Below are positions 24,101-36,391 of a stretch of DNA of 64,000 bases, in pieces. This DNA is from Rotaria sp. Silwood1 (Eukaryota; Rotifera; Eurotatoria; Philodinida; Philodinidae): assembly GCA_905250075.1 (NCBI GenBank), contig CAJNOP010000031.1, positions 1,519,098 through 1,583,097 on the forward strand. The letters run 5' to 3'. Under the pieces are notes generated by a model. The model was not told the origin of the DNA and made no database searches. It was given only the letters and a program-made list of their open reading frames with translations. The translations under genes were made by a program, and so were the position numbers. Position 1 is the stretch's first letter. Every line of letters starts with the position of its first letter.

Positions 24101-27100
24101 TGAAAGATAAGCACGAATCCTGGATTGAGATTGAATCAGGTTGTTTTTGTGAACTGAACTGGATCGATTTCATCTCTGACAATTAAGCACAAGGATGATT
24201 AGTACGAGCAAACCTTAGCATCGAAAAGTTAAGCACGCAAAAACATTTACAGGCGAAGTATGTGCGCGTGAGGATAGATAGGAATGAATAGAAGACTAAC
24301 GATCTCATTCACACTGATATATATTGATTTATCTTTCAATAGATATCATATTGATCTTCATTGTTCTGTATTCTTAAATTGGTGATACTGATGTTTCCGT
24401 GTAGAGTTAGGTAAAAGTTAGAAAGTTTTTCTCAGTCAGGTTACACGATATGAAAAAAAACTTACCCTGTATATATCTATTTCTGTGTTTAAGTATCCGA
24501 TTTGAATTTGCCGTGATTACCGATTCGATCCTTCAGCATAAGTTTCGATGTAGTTGGAGCTGAGATAAACTAGTCCGTCCTCCATCTTTTACGTCGTGTC
24601 TGTAAAAATTCTGAGAAGTTACCGGAAACATATCTGCTAAGTCTGAAAGAGCAGCTGTTCTCACTCAATTTCTGACAGACAGACTAACTTCGGCCGTACG
24701 TCAAATTTGTACACAATTATAGCTCTAAAAATTATCGCGAGTTCTGTTCTCCGGTATTACAGCGGATTGTTGCGTCTAGTATTTTAATGTCTGTCATAGA
24801 CTCAACAAAACTAAACTTTAAAATCATATTTAATTAAAACTTTACCAATTACTGCAGTCAATCCAATAATAATTGGTGAAGAGCTAACAGGTGGAATATG
24901 AGCAATTTTTTGACACATAAGATATTGCATTATTCCAACATATTGATTACGTACTACAGTATCATGACATTCATCAAAACAGAGTAAATCAATATTAGAT
25001 AAGAGAATTGTTTTTGCTTTTAAACCACTATTAAAATAAAAGAATTCTTTTTTTGTTTTTTGATAAAACTAAAATAAATTACTTGAGAAATTTTTGTGGT
25101 GTACAAACCAGAACATCATAATTGTTGATATATCGTGTAACATCATTATTTTCATCACATGCTATTATTCGAAGATTTCCTATTTGTTTCAATTTTTCTA
25201 ATTGTTGTTTAAGCATTGCTCGACGTGGTACAATAAAAAAAGCTAAGAATTTCGTTCCATTTTCATTTGATAATGTCATCTTTTTGATTGAATAATATTT
25301 TAATAATAAAGCTAAATATTATAAATTAATTTTATTGCATTCGAGAGAAAAAAAAAAGAAATAGAACTAACCAGCAACAAAAGTTTTACCACCACCTGTT
25401 CGAAGACATATGATTGTATTTCCTGCTTGAATAGCACTTTGTACTAATTCACGTTGATATTCATATGGATGAATATTTACATTAATTTTTTGAAGAAACT
25501 CATCTGACCATGAATCATTTTCAAATACTTTCAAATCGATATCTTCCAAAGATAAAGGTATTATTGGTGACTCAGGTTTAACAATCACAGGCTTTGTGTC
25601 AATTGGAGTACTTTGTTCATAATCTATGCAAGGTAATCATTGACATTTGTCATTATAAAATAACGGGTACTTGGATAGTTTTTAGACAAAAATGTGTGTT
25701 TAGTTTTGCTCCACTAGAAAATATTTTCGACCAGTTAAAATCTATGAGTTAGAATGCTCTTTTTAAATATGTGCTTAGAAATTTTACATATATTTTTGCT
25801 CAAGAGTAGTAAGAGACTATATGAAAGATCTAAAAAATTATCTTTCAAAGTGATTCAACTGATTTTGATTTATTCTTGAAGTCTCTTTATTGAACATACT
25901 AAAAAATGTCAACATTGCTTGTACGGTAGAATAGATACCGCTTTACAAAATGTGATGTCAAATTAAGATATAGCATTTATTCGAATGAGGCTACAAGGAT
26001 TCTTTTTAAAATCTCCTTTCAGTATAAAACAATTGTCGATTTTTCAAAAAATGAAATTTTAGGAAAAACGAAATCTACAAGCTAATATATAAACGAAGAT
26101 CCCAATTTCTTGTTTCGTATCAGAATAGTGAACGTACAAAACTTTTTCAGGCAAACTAAAACTTTGAGCTTTTCGAAGATTACTTTACTACTCTCGAACA
26201 AAATTTGTAGGCTTGTATTCGAAACAAGTATTCTAATCAAGAGCGAGAGCTGATCCTGTGATTGTAGAATCACATGAAGTCATTGGAATCAACAAAAGCA
26301 TTTAGAGTCAATTGTTTTCCTTACGGTAAATCCCTGAGAGTTATCTCAAATCATTCTTTGTTTTCGTTTCAGTGATTAAGAAGATCATTCTATCTATTAT
26401 GTTATCGATGACGGGTAACGAAAAATTTTGTAGATTTATCAAGGAACAGTTATTTTTCATCATAAATAAATACTAATCAAGTTTTATGAAAGATTTCCGA
26501 AGTTAAGAAATCAAACTTGTAATTCATTACTTTTGATAAAATTTTTGTTAAAAAAAAAACCATGATTTTCTCCGATTAGCTATTTCATGACGACAGAATC
26601 AAATCTACGAATTCGTTCGTTCTCTGTTGTCTGATAACGTAACGATAACTTTTGTTCCTTATATTGACGACTGAAATAATTGGAATCACTCGAAGTCAGC
26701 TTTTCCTCTTTGATCTTAACTCATAATATTTGATTCGTTGGAAACATTCTCTAAGGAATTAAAAGTAAACAAACATCTATTCTAAAAGTTTTTCGATCGT
26801 CCCCTATTTCTTCCTCACCCGATATTATCATTGCATCTGATGCATTTATATCATTCCAGAATTCTTCTAATGTAGGAGCATTTGTTCGTCGATTGTCGTC
26901 TGTTGCAGCAGATGAAATATCAGCATTGCTGATTGGTTGACTGTTTTCCAATTCTGGTGGAAGTGATATTGAAGGAGAATTTTCTTTAAAATTCGATATT
27001 ATGTTTATTAAAGAAAAACAAAAAATAATAATAATAATAACTTACTTGTTTCAAAACGAGCAACTTGGTAAGCTAATGCTGTTAATTTCATGCGTGTTAA

Positions 27101-27301
27101 TATTTCCACTAGATAATTACAATTCATTCGTGATATTCGTCCTCGATCAATAAGTATTGTAAAAATATCAACAAGTGGTTCATCTCGTTTTCGTCTTGGT
27201 ATATCATCACCAAGTAGAAAAATAAACCTTTTACGTTCTTCAATGGACATTTCGTCATCAAGATTGATTAATAACTCACGAAAATCAATATCAGACGGCA
27301 T
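18141..27301 (-). CDS. RIG-I-like RNA helicase with N-terminal DED, copy 2
   Basis: Paralogue of the gene at 11287-16412, about 900 residues in about 13 exons. Exon 1 (27301-27046) starts at ATG 27301, with an in-frame stop just upstream, and encodes a DED: IDFRELLINLDDEMS, LLGDDIPRRKRDE, LIDRGRIS, LTRMKLTAL. The RxDL position reads RMKL. Exon 2 (26983-26819) is an acidic linker ending at G|GTGAGG, which joins in phase to the exon starting at 25623 (intron 1195 bases). That exon opens without an ATG and has LRTGGGKTF (Walker A). Next come FFIVPRRAM (Ia), FDECHD (DECH) and GLTAVIG (III). An exon near 23640-23000 is the helical insertion. It is followed by TFYAKKICEFL, STDVVQAGLDIP (V) and QARVRAR (VI, with valine replacing the usual glycine). 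The C-terminal domain (18711-18141) has CRAC and CGSKNC, a C-x4-C spacing like RIG-I, and ends at TAA 18141. Four or five introns exceed 1 kb, far longer than in the neighbouring genes. Confidence 0.8.
21146..22817. repeat. Large inverted repeat inside an intron of RIG-I-like copy 2
   Basis: The left arm (about 21146-21965) and right arm (about 22205-22817) are reverse complements at roughly 70%. Matching blocks include TTTTTGGCTACC/GGCTCTC and ATTATGGCCAGAATATTGT against CTATGGCCAACATATTGT. Others are GAATAAATTTTCATAGAAATGATAAAGAGAAC against its counterpart at ~22430, and TTGTCAATTGAGTTCTTAAC against 22330-22350. The loop is about 240 bases. The right arm read on the minus strand keeps an open frame (22645-22836) without a known domain. 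It looks like an old foldback transposon. Transcribed with the gene it would fold into a long imperfect RNA duplex. Confidence 0.7.
25700..26270. repeat. Diverged relative of the 21-22.8 kb repeat
   Basis: Sequence at about 25715-25840 (AGTTAAAATCTATGA, TGTGCTTAGAAATTTTA, CAAGAGTAGTAAG) resembles the minus-strand reading of 22700-22800 (AGTTAAAATCTATGAAC, GCGCTTAGAAATTTTA). A mirrored partial copy lies near 26180-26220 (ACTACTCTCGAACAAAATTTGTA). It sits in the DED-to-helicase intron of the same gene. Open frame 26082-26273 (-) resembles frame 22645-22836 around the motif ILFESSKVIFEKL versus LLFDNSQRIFERT. Confidence 0.5.
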
Positions 27302-27480
27302 TTCTTTTTTGAATTTTTAAATTCATTCAATAGACAAATTTCAATCTAAAGTTTTATCACACTACGTAAAATAACTTGTGAAGAAAACAATTTTAAAAAC
27401 ATGACGATTTTTTTTTCTGCAAAAAATTAATGAAATAAAATAGAAAACATGACAGTTTTTACATGATTTTATACAAAATT

Positions 27481-27831
27481 TTATGGATCAATACGAGTAA
27501 ATAAACCTGATGAACATTTTGGTTTTTCAACTGGATTTTCAGATTTTGATACTGATGAATATTGTTTTAGCTGTCGAACTAAATCCATACGTCGAATTTT
27601 TTCAAGAAGAAGAATAAGATAATCGACATTATCAGGCATAATTTTTCCTCGATCAATTAATGCTTCCCATATAATATTCATCGATGTTCTATTATCTCGA
27701 ATTATACTATCAAGATCACGACGTGGTACATCATCGGTGAGAAGAAAACCGAGCAAAGCACGATCATCCTTTGACAATTTATCACCAATGTCAATTAAAA
27801 CAGTACGCAATTTAAGATCCTTTGGATCCAT
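27481..27831 (-). CDS. DED-only protein
   Basis: A complete 116-residue single-exon frame from ATG 27831 to TAA 27481, read as a stand-alone death effector domain: LKLRTVLIDIGDKLS (helix 1), LLGFLLTDDVPRRDL, IWEALIDRGKI, then the canonical charge motif IRRMDLVRQL (RxDL) in the last helices, and a short polar tail. It resembles the DEDs at 27301-27046 and 16412-16148 most closely. It ends 180 bases upstream of the RIG-I-like copy 2 start, on the same strand. It may be a signalling adaptor or competitor for the DED-bearing helicases. Alternatively it could be a first exon giving a tandem DED, but I find no good donor in it and copy 2 has an in-frame stop just before its ATG. The DED assignment is by pattern and not by structure. 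Confidence 0.68.
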   Translation of the reverse strand: MDPKDLKLRTVLIDIGDKLSKDDRALLGFLLTDDVPRRDLDSIIRDNRTSMNIIWEALIDRGKIMPDNVDYLILLLEKIRRMDLVRQLKQYSSVSKSENPVEKPKCSSGLFTRIDP

Positions 27832-30500
27832 CTTAAAAAGAATATAAATATAGTTTTGGTAACATGTATAGAATTATGAGAAAAGCTATAAAATTGAATT
27901 ATTAAATGTCTCTGAAAATTTTTATTTTTATAATCAAAATAAAGAATATTTTTCATAGTTTTAAATTATCCTTCTTGCTTTACTATTATATACTATTCAA
28001 TTCCATGTCATTTTGTATTATTGCATATTTGTTCTTTAATAACAAACATTTTATATTAACTTGATATACATTTATGACTTAATTATTTTCTAGAAAAATT
28101 CCAATAATTTTCCCATGTTTTTATTAAATACATACGTATACCATATGTAATTTGTTATATTCGAAAGAGAAAGAATTAGATAAGCTACAAAAGAAAAACA
28201 TATACTTTATTATATTTCAAAAAGAAAAATATTTCATATCATCGATAATAATTTTTATTTCACTTGTTTTATGTTCGATTTCATCTATTTTATTATAAAC
28301 ATCCATCATATATCTCGATAAAATCATGTAACAATAATTTTATTTTAGATAACAACGAATAGAATTTTCCTTGTCATATGTAAAAATCTTTCTTCTTGAT
28401 AAGTTTATTATAAAATAAATAAAATTTCACAATTTAATATTTCATTATCAAAAAACAATTTTAAAATATGTGCATTTACAATTTGAAATAATAAACAGAT
28501 GAAAAGACTATGATGTTGACTACTGTCTATTCGTGTCTGATCATGTTGTAGCATATGAAAACCATTTAGTTATTACTATTGCAGTCTTATTTCTGTATTA
28601 CTATCAAACTTGGTCTATGAATCAAGAATTAATAGCTGACATCATTACTTTTTTTTTATCTATTTATTATTTACTATTGTAAATGCATGCGCTCTAACTT
28701 CGTCTGGAGAAATTGTTGTCATCAACGAAATTTCATTTTCTCTTATAATAAACGTATAGCGAAGAGATTTCAAGTATATGAAATACCTTCGTTACACGAC
28801 ACCAGTGAATAAGACTATGTGCTTAACGATAATCTTTTTTCTTTTTCAACAACATTCCTTTTATCCATCGACATATTTATCGTATATCTGGCTTACACTT
28901 GAAAATTTTTAAGGATTTTATCTTTTGATAATTGAAAATATGCAACGACATCCAATTAAAACAGTTTTATTGATAAAGATATTTGTAGAGATGAATTAAA
29001 ACTTAAAAAATAAAACAATAAAAATTCAACAACTGTCTAAAACTACTAGATTATATGATATTGTTTATTTACTAGATACAATAGGTAAGCTAAGTTTAAG
29101 TAAAAAGACAGAAGAAAACATATTTTGATCATGTCTTTTTTTTTTATAGTAGTTCAACAAATTTTTGTTTGAAATTTCTTCTTTTCAACACCTTGCACAT
29201 AGCCAATATGAGATACACCTATTCTTCATTTGTTGAACTTTTATCCATTGATAATTATTAAAAAAGCTTTTAATAAATATAAATTAATTGAAAAATTAAA
29301 AAAAGTAAAAACTTTTAGAGCAGAATTAATTAAAAACCTAAATATATTTCTACCAAAACGGTTTTATATAAGAAATATTTATTCGTTAAATATTATAAAC
29401 CTAGCTATAATGAATGCAGAAAAATTCGGAATTATTTTCAAATGCATTAATCATAAAAATTATACGTAACTATAAGAAAGACAATATTCAAATATTGAAT
29501 ATCTTCTGAAAAAAAAGTTAAATACTGTGCTGTTATTTTTATAGAAACTAATTAGTATCTACTATAAACCGATAGAAATTGATTCGTAGAAAAAAAAGAA
29601 ACATAGTACAAGTCAAATACAAAAATAAATAAAAAAAAGTAACATTAGGAATGTGTAGTATTGATATAAGTGCTAAACAATGAGTCATCAACATAGAGTC
29701 TACTAATTACATTAGCATCGATGTTTGCTCAAGAATCGACATCTATGTTCACTGCAACATTGAAATATCAACTCCATCAAACTATGCCGGTTTTGTAGTA
29801 AAGCAGTGTGTTGCTTTAATGGATATTGTTGCTCATTTAGTCAATGTGCACTACTCATATGAAGTCTGTGATCAGTAAACTAAAACTTCACATTCTTAAG
29901 CAACATAACAAATGAAAGATGATGTCAATAATTTAGAAAAATAATTCTCAATTCTCTATGATGTTTGTTATTATAAAAACTCATGTAAAAATACAAATGT
30001 ACAGTTACAAGAATAATGCTAGATAAACAACAAACGATTATTAACAATGAATATCTACTTCATCATTATCGGGTATATTCATAATTACTATTCATATATC
30101 GGATAAAATAATATCGCTTTAAAGCATGAGGTAATCGCAGTATTACTATTCTATTCACACTATATGACTAAGAAAGAATTCGATAGTGCTTTTATATATC
30201 ATAAAAGGAAAACTTTATTTTACTGAGATTTTAAAACATATTTCAATGAATTGTTCGATGATAAAGAAAGACTTTGAAGCAAAGAGTATCATCTAACTAC
30301 TCTTCTATCAGTAATCTATCTTCATAGCACAATCTAAGCTTACAATAAATTCTCCATTATTTAATTCACGTGACCAATTATTATTTGATAAATACTTGTT
30401 CAGTAAAAATAAGCATACAATTTTCAAAACAATATTTTGACATATATCACAGAAAACAAAAATCTATAATACAGACAAGAAAAGTAAATATGAATATAAA
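27832..30500. other. AT-rich intergenic region
   Basis: Very AT-rich, with no gene I can support. A short minus-strand frame near 28310-28200 (RYMMDVYNKIDEIEHKTSE) looks coding in composition but has no neighbours I can assemble. An 80-codon plus-strand frame at 29230-29469 is low complexity. Confidence 0.45.
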
Positions 30501-30523
30501 AATTCTTTTTCTTTTATAGTATT

Positions 30524-30965
30524 CATTTACGAATAAGTTTAGCAATAATACAATAAATATAATAACAAAAGGTAATCATATAAAAACTTAATCTAATTCA
30601 ACTTTCACGTTATGTTAAACTTAATATTTGAGTATTCATTATAGTGCTTGGATCATCCATTAAAGGTATATTAAAAAATATTGTTAACCATTGATCACTA
30701 ATAACAAAAAGAACATTAATAAAACTATATGTTACAAATTCTAATAGAATAAGTAGATTCAATGTTTTACATTGTTTTATTAAATCTTTATAATCGATTT
30801 TTAATTTATCAAACGTAATTAACTATTCGAAAAATAATAATAATAAAATAAAATGTGTATGGCACTAAAAATAGAATAAAATAAAGAAACTTCACATGAC
30901 ATATGGCAAAAAAAAAAGCAATGCTGTAAGAGTCAACACATGAAAGTAAAAATGATTGCCTAGAA
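30524..30965 (-). pseudogene. CNIH: Cornichon family (CNIH) pseudogene
   Basis: Minus-strand sequence from 30822 reads LITFDKLKIDYKDLIKQCKT, then LEFVTYSFINVLFV, DQWLTIFFNIPLM, DDPSTIMNTQIL, then RES*IRLSFYMITFCYYIYC, ending at TGA 30524. This follows the order of cornichon COPII cargo receptors (FDELKTDYKNPIDQC, EWLTLGLNMPL, DPTTIMNADIL, EGWCKLAFYLLAFFYYLYG). About 20 residues are missing between NIPLM and DDPST. In-frame stops replace a glutamine (TAA) and the tryptophan of EGW (TGA). A decayed first exon (FTFMC*LLQH) is visible near 30960-30900. Membrane-segment hydrophobicity is still evident. The lesions make a functional ER export receptor impossible from this copy. Confidence 0.82.
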
Positions 30966-31170
30966 AACGTATTTCATTTATTGGTTCTCTTACAACAAAT
31001 ACAACAACACCGCTGCGATAAAGAAACATTTGTTTTATTTTGATTGGTTAGAATCATAACCTATGTTGACAAGAAATTTTCTTGTGTGTAAGTACTTCTT
31101 TTACTTATGATCATTCGTTGTAGAATTGACACGTCTATCGGTTGATGTGTTCTCGTTATTCAAGTACACA

Positions 31171-33818
31171 ATGACGAAAATAATAATTCTCTCAATTTAT
31201 ATTGTGATCATAAATTTTTATATAGTTTTAAGTAATGAACATTGTCCATTATCGAATAATAATGATTTAATTGATGATTGTAATTGTCGTATATCTGATT
31301 TAGCTGAACTTAATAATCAACGTCTTTATCCATTATTACATAAAATAGTTAATAAAAATTATTTTCGATTTTTTCCAGTTAATCTAAGAAAAAAATGTTT
31401 ATTTTGGTCTGACGATGGTCATTGTTCACGTCGAACATGTGCAATAAAACAATGTCCAATTGAAAAACTACCTGAACCATTACGTGATAAACTTATTCAT
31501 CCACCTGAACCATGTTCAATAAATCATAGTAATTCTACACTTGGATTAATTAATAAAAATATAAGTGAAGAACATCAACAAACAATTAAAACTTGGATTC
31601 AATTTGATGATGGACAATCAGAAAATTTTTGTGATGTTGATGATGAAACATCAACCGATTTAGAATATATTGATTTATCAGTTAATGTTGAACGTTATAC
31701 TGGTTATACAGGTCCATCAACACAACGAGTATGGTCAGCAATTTATAATGAAAATTGTTTTTTTCTACCAGATTCTAAAATTTATTATGATCTTAGACAA
31801 AAACGTTTAAATGCAGATAAAATGTGTCTTGAAGGACGAACATTTTATCGTCTTATATCAGGTCTTCATACAAGTATTACAGTACATTTATGTGCACAAT
31901 ATTTTTTTCCAGCAATTGGTGGTGGTTATACAGGTTTTGATGGACGATGGGGACCAAATTTTGATGAATTTAAACGTCGTTTTGATCCTGAAATAACCGA
32001 TGGTGAAGGTCCAAAATGGTTAAAAAATATTTATTTTATTTATTTAATAGAATTACGTGCAATTTATAAAGCACGAGAATTTTTTAAAGAGCAAACATTT
32101 TTTACAGGAAATGAAACTGATGATTTACAAACGAAAGAATTATTAATGAATCATTTTATAAAAGAAATTGAACCATTTGCAAATTATTTTAATGAACATA
32201 ATTTATTTCAAAATGGAAATGAATTATTAAAAGTTGAATTTAAAGAACATTTTCGAAATATAAGTCATATTATGGATTGTGTTGGTTGTGATAAATGTAA
32301 ACTATGGGGAAAATTACAAGTACAAGCATTAGGTATGCAGAAACAAAGAAAATCAAAATTTTTTTTATGTTGTCAAACACAATTGTTGAACTATCAAGAC
32401 ATACGGTCTAAAGAAATTCTTTAATGGAATTTCATGCAGAAACAAACTCTAAACTTTTTTCTGAATGGAAAAAAGTCTCGAGTTTGTATGTATGCAGAGT
32501 TCAATAACATAAGCTTTTTTATAGTCTAGATGGCAGAGCTATGAGATCTAGATACGCTAGCAACAGGATAGATAAAGGCCTAGATAGACTCGAAGTATCA
32601 TGAAAAGTTTCTATGACTCTTTAATTTTCATTTTCTTTTTGATAAATGACTCGTTGATGATACAAAGTTAACCCACAATTTTTCTACTACCAGCTCATGT
32701 CTAATTAGCATCGACAGCGGAGCTGCAAGACTTCAGAAAGTGAAAGCATACCCTAGAATCCTGTTTGGCACCTTATAACACGTTCGTCTTTCCATCAGGT
32801 TGATATATTTGAACAATGCATAACACTTTTTCTACAAAACGTCAATATTGTTCACCGCATTCGAGAGTTCGTAATAACATTTTCTCAATCAACCAAACTT
32901 AGACATTGTTTTTGAGAAAATATTGATTTTTATACAATTAAATATCGGATTGTACATCGTCAATTATGTGAAATGAGAATCCTTTGTTAGGAGTGCAAAC
33001 GAACTGTACGAAAAATCTTAGTCAGATTAATTAAAATCTGCCGATTTTGTCTTTTGCTTTCAATGATGAAAGTTACATGCCTCTTAAACATTTTCAATAG
33101 TGAAGATACTCACAATGTATCTTATTTTTATTTTTAAAAAGATTTCTGCTTCATCATTAAACGTTTTCCGGCGGAGTAACTCAGAATCTCATCTTTTAAA
33201 GATCGCATTTCGATAAACACAAATGCTTGCATTTTATTTACGGTAGTTGCTAATTTTTTTCTATTACACGTTCCAAAATGTGAGTTCTATGGAAGAGACA
33301 CGAATGGTATTACATCTAAGTGGCATGAAAAAACTCGTTTTCTCTTATTTTTAACTTTTAAATAAAGATCTGATATAAAGCCTACTCTAGAATCAAAACA
33401 TTCTGTCGCCTATGTATAAAAGTAGAAATTTGAAATTTCTCACAGACGTGACAGATGCCATCATAGGAATGTCACAAACTATATGTCAATAATGTCTTGT
33501 TGTAATGTATGAGTTACTTTTTAATCATATTTGCGGAGTATTTAATAACAGAATGAATAGACTAAAACAATTTCCCTTTGATTAGAGCTATGTCATGTTT
33601 GACATTTTTATCTCACAGGAATTGCATTAACAACTATTTTGGTTTGTTTTATATATTTTTATTTTTAAGGTACGGCATTGAAAATTCTTTTTGCGGAACA
33701 TCCAATACAATTACAACGATCGGAAATCGTCTCACTTATTAATGGTTTCAATCGATTATCCACAAGTATATATCAATTGGAACATACATTTAAAACATGC
33801 GTCAAGAAAGATACTTAG
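31171..33818 (+). CDS. ERO1: Endoplasmic reticulum oxidoreductin 1 (ERO1)
   Basis: FAD-dependent thiol oxidase of the ER lumen that reoxidises protein disulfide isomerase and passes electrons to oxygen. Exon 1 is 31171-32332 and exon 2 is 33670-33818. They join G|GT in phase across a 1337-base intron, giving about 436 residues. The start ATG 31171 is followed by a hydrophobic signal peptide (IIILSIYIVIINFYIVL). Then come DDCNCRISDL, FRFFPVNLRKKC and the shuttle cysteine pair in GHCSRRTCAIKQC. ERYTGYTGPS and RAFYRLISGLH-like FYRLISGLHTSITVHL follow. The flavin-proximal active site CVGCDKCKLWGKLQ has the CxxCxxC pattern. Exon 2 restores the conserved end TALKILFAEH and EIVSLINGFNRLSTSI. All redox cysteines are present. 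Without splicing, the frame stops at 32424, which would remove the last 49 residues. Confidence 0.95.
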
Positions 33819-36391
33819 AAAATAATTTTAAATTATCTCATTTTGTTCTATTCAACTCGTCTAATGATATGATATTTGTATTGTTCGAGAACGAATAAGA
33901 AAAAAATATATATTTATTGGGATTCTTTTCTTGATAATGATGTTCGATGTATTTATTCTATATTTTTTTTTGCTTTGTTTTATTGTCTGTAGAGTCTATT
34001 GACATTTAATGCTAAACATAATGTGAATTCTATAGATCTTATTCTTTCCCGTTTTCCTTTTGCTGTTAATATTGTTGGTGATGTTCGTCAAAAATAAATT
34101 TGTTGTTGTAAAATATATATTGAAAGATTATTGATGTGAAATTGACAAGAAGCCATTACAATGAAACCATATGGTCATAATAGGGGGTAAACATCTGCTA
34201 AGTTTGAAAATATCTATTTAAAAAACAAACAACTGCTGCAAACATATAAAACCAATCTTTTCTACATATTAAAACATGAGGAATAGAAATAGCCAACTTG
34301 AATCTAATTAAGAATATTATTTTTTTTTAGAATTTGATCTAAACTATATTTTCATTTTCAATAAACTCGTTTCAGTCGGACATCCAGTTTTTATATATTA
34401 GTTTAAACAACGGTGTTGTTTATGTACATACATATGAGTGCATCATTGTCATTAAAGCACTGTAGAGTAAAAATTTTTGACTCCAACTCAGAAGGCTACC
34501 ACATATACATCGTTTTGTAGTACACCTTAATGAGAATCTTTCTCTGGTGTTTTTTCTTGAAACATGATTATGATTCTATAAAAAAGTGCCTTTCCGTGCT
34601 CATTACTTAATATTGTGAAGAATATAGTTGTTACTATGCAAATGCAAAAATACTTGATTTGTTAATTCATGTGTCTCTGACAGTTACTCTACAAAATAAT
34701 TCTTCACAATTCTTCCGACTTCGGCATTGTGCTTTGCAATATGACACTCGAACTTGATACAATAGTTAATGATATCTTGACCTTTCAACATATGTTTATT
34801 CTTTCAAATTGCTAACCTTGTATAAACGCATAGAAATAAAAATCAGTTCTATCATGATTGAGCAATTTGTAGTCACAGAAGTGGAAAGCGATATTGTTTT
34901 ACTGAATGAATTCGTTTTTAATGAAAATTCATCTACAAATGATGATTAATGTGATGAAGTAACTGAATATATGAAAAAGAAAATACAGCGATGAGCAAAT
35001 CAAAGATTTTTAAGGTATAAATCAAGTCGCTCAGCTCTGAAAAAATCAATGATCGAAAAAGGTGAAGAATGGTATATCGTGATAGATCAAGTATTCATGT
35101 GTGCACCCACAGTTATAACGTTAAGCGCCAACATTTCAGCATCATTGGCAACAAGCAAACGTATATTTAGCGAAATTGATCAGGTTTTAGAAAAAAAAGA
35201 CACCAAGTGAACCCTGAATCCATAGTTTTTTGTAGATTTCAGATGATCTCTTTTATTGTTGCTGTTTATGGAAGCCACTAAGTAGTAAAATTTATCATAT
35301 AAAATAAAAGTTTGAAAAACCGTACTGTGACTATGAAAATATCTACCAGATGTCAATGAGCTTCGGTTCAGATTCGGTTATGGAGAGTCGTACTCGTGGA
35401 AGACACTACTGCGAAGTTCGATGTAGAACTTTGGTTTATACTTTAGGTTAAATTAGTTTTTAGTCGATTGTGTTTACTAAAAAAAACAGTGAAACTTTAT
35501 CTACTGCAATCAATGATTCAATTACAGATTAAGAGCTTTGACTGTTGTGACTCATCAATGTGATGAAACTTTGTTTTCCTTTGACTTATTATACATTAGT
35601 GATATTTAATATCATGATCACTGGGATAGAATAGTTGAGTTCTGTGAAGTACATAGAAACATACTATAAATGAAAAACATTTTTAGATAGAAAATTAATA
35701 TATAGTTCTTCTGACGTTTTTCTTCACACTTTTAATGCATTTGTATAATACAAATAGAAGATGATTTTGCCATTGTGTGTTGTAGAATCATTTGACGCGA
35801 AGTTTTTTGTCATATATATGACGTGTTTTTCTAAAGTGAACATCTAAATGGATATCATTTATAATTAATTCTAAGCCGTCACATTAACAATTTATTTTTA
35901 GTTTCCGTCATGCTTACATCTCAATGGTTACATGTATGAAATACATCCTTTTTTAAACACGCATAATGATACGCGTTATTAACCTTGTTCTTCTTCCATG
36001 CTAATTATAATATTTTGCTTTAATATTTTTTCTTTATTGATAGATGGGTTTTTGGCTATCCTCCCATTCGTCTTCAGATAATGGATCAAGTAATCTCCAT
36101 GGTAATGCATGGAAATATAGAACAACAAGAGTTTTTTCTTAAATGTTGCACAGAACGGGCTATTAATGAAAAAAAAAATAGAAAAGAGAAAAAAAAAAAA
36201 CAAAGGCGTTAAACCCAGAAATACGAGAAAGTGTTATCTAGACGGCTATTTGTCTTCGTATTTACTTGAAAATACTTATACTATTGTATCAAAATACTAT
36301 ATAATAAAATAGAGCGCCAAATAAATATTTGTTTCCCAAAAATTAAAGAAAAAAAAATTATTATTAAATTTAATTCGAGAAAGATACAACA
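33819..36391. other. Intergenic region, no supported gene
   Basis: AT-rich. Two plus-strand stretches have coding-like composition but stops and no recognised family: about 34855-35210 (contains EKGEEWYIVIDQVFMCAPTV) and about 36035-36165 (contains PIRLQIMDQVISMVMHGN after a splice-like TTGATAG). They could be remnants of decayed genes. Confidence 0.4.

Noticed and set aside
29230..29469. 79-codon plus-strand frame
   Set aside because: Lysine/isoleucine/leucine-rich low-complexity sequence with no recognisable domain.
31126..31170. Earlier start for ERO1
   Set aside because: The frame is open upstream of 31171 but begins with TTG. ATG 31171 directly precedes a good signal peptide.
35979..36203. 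Minus-strand phenylalanine-rich frame
   Set aside because: It is the reverse of poly-A/T tracts; composition explains it.
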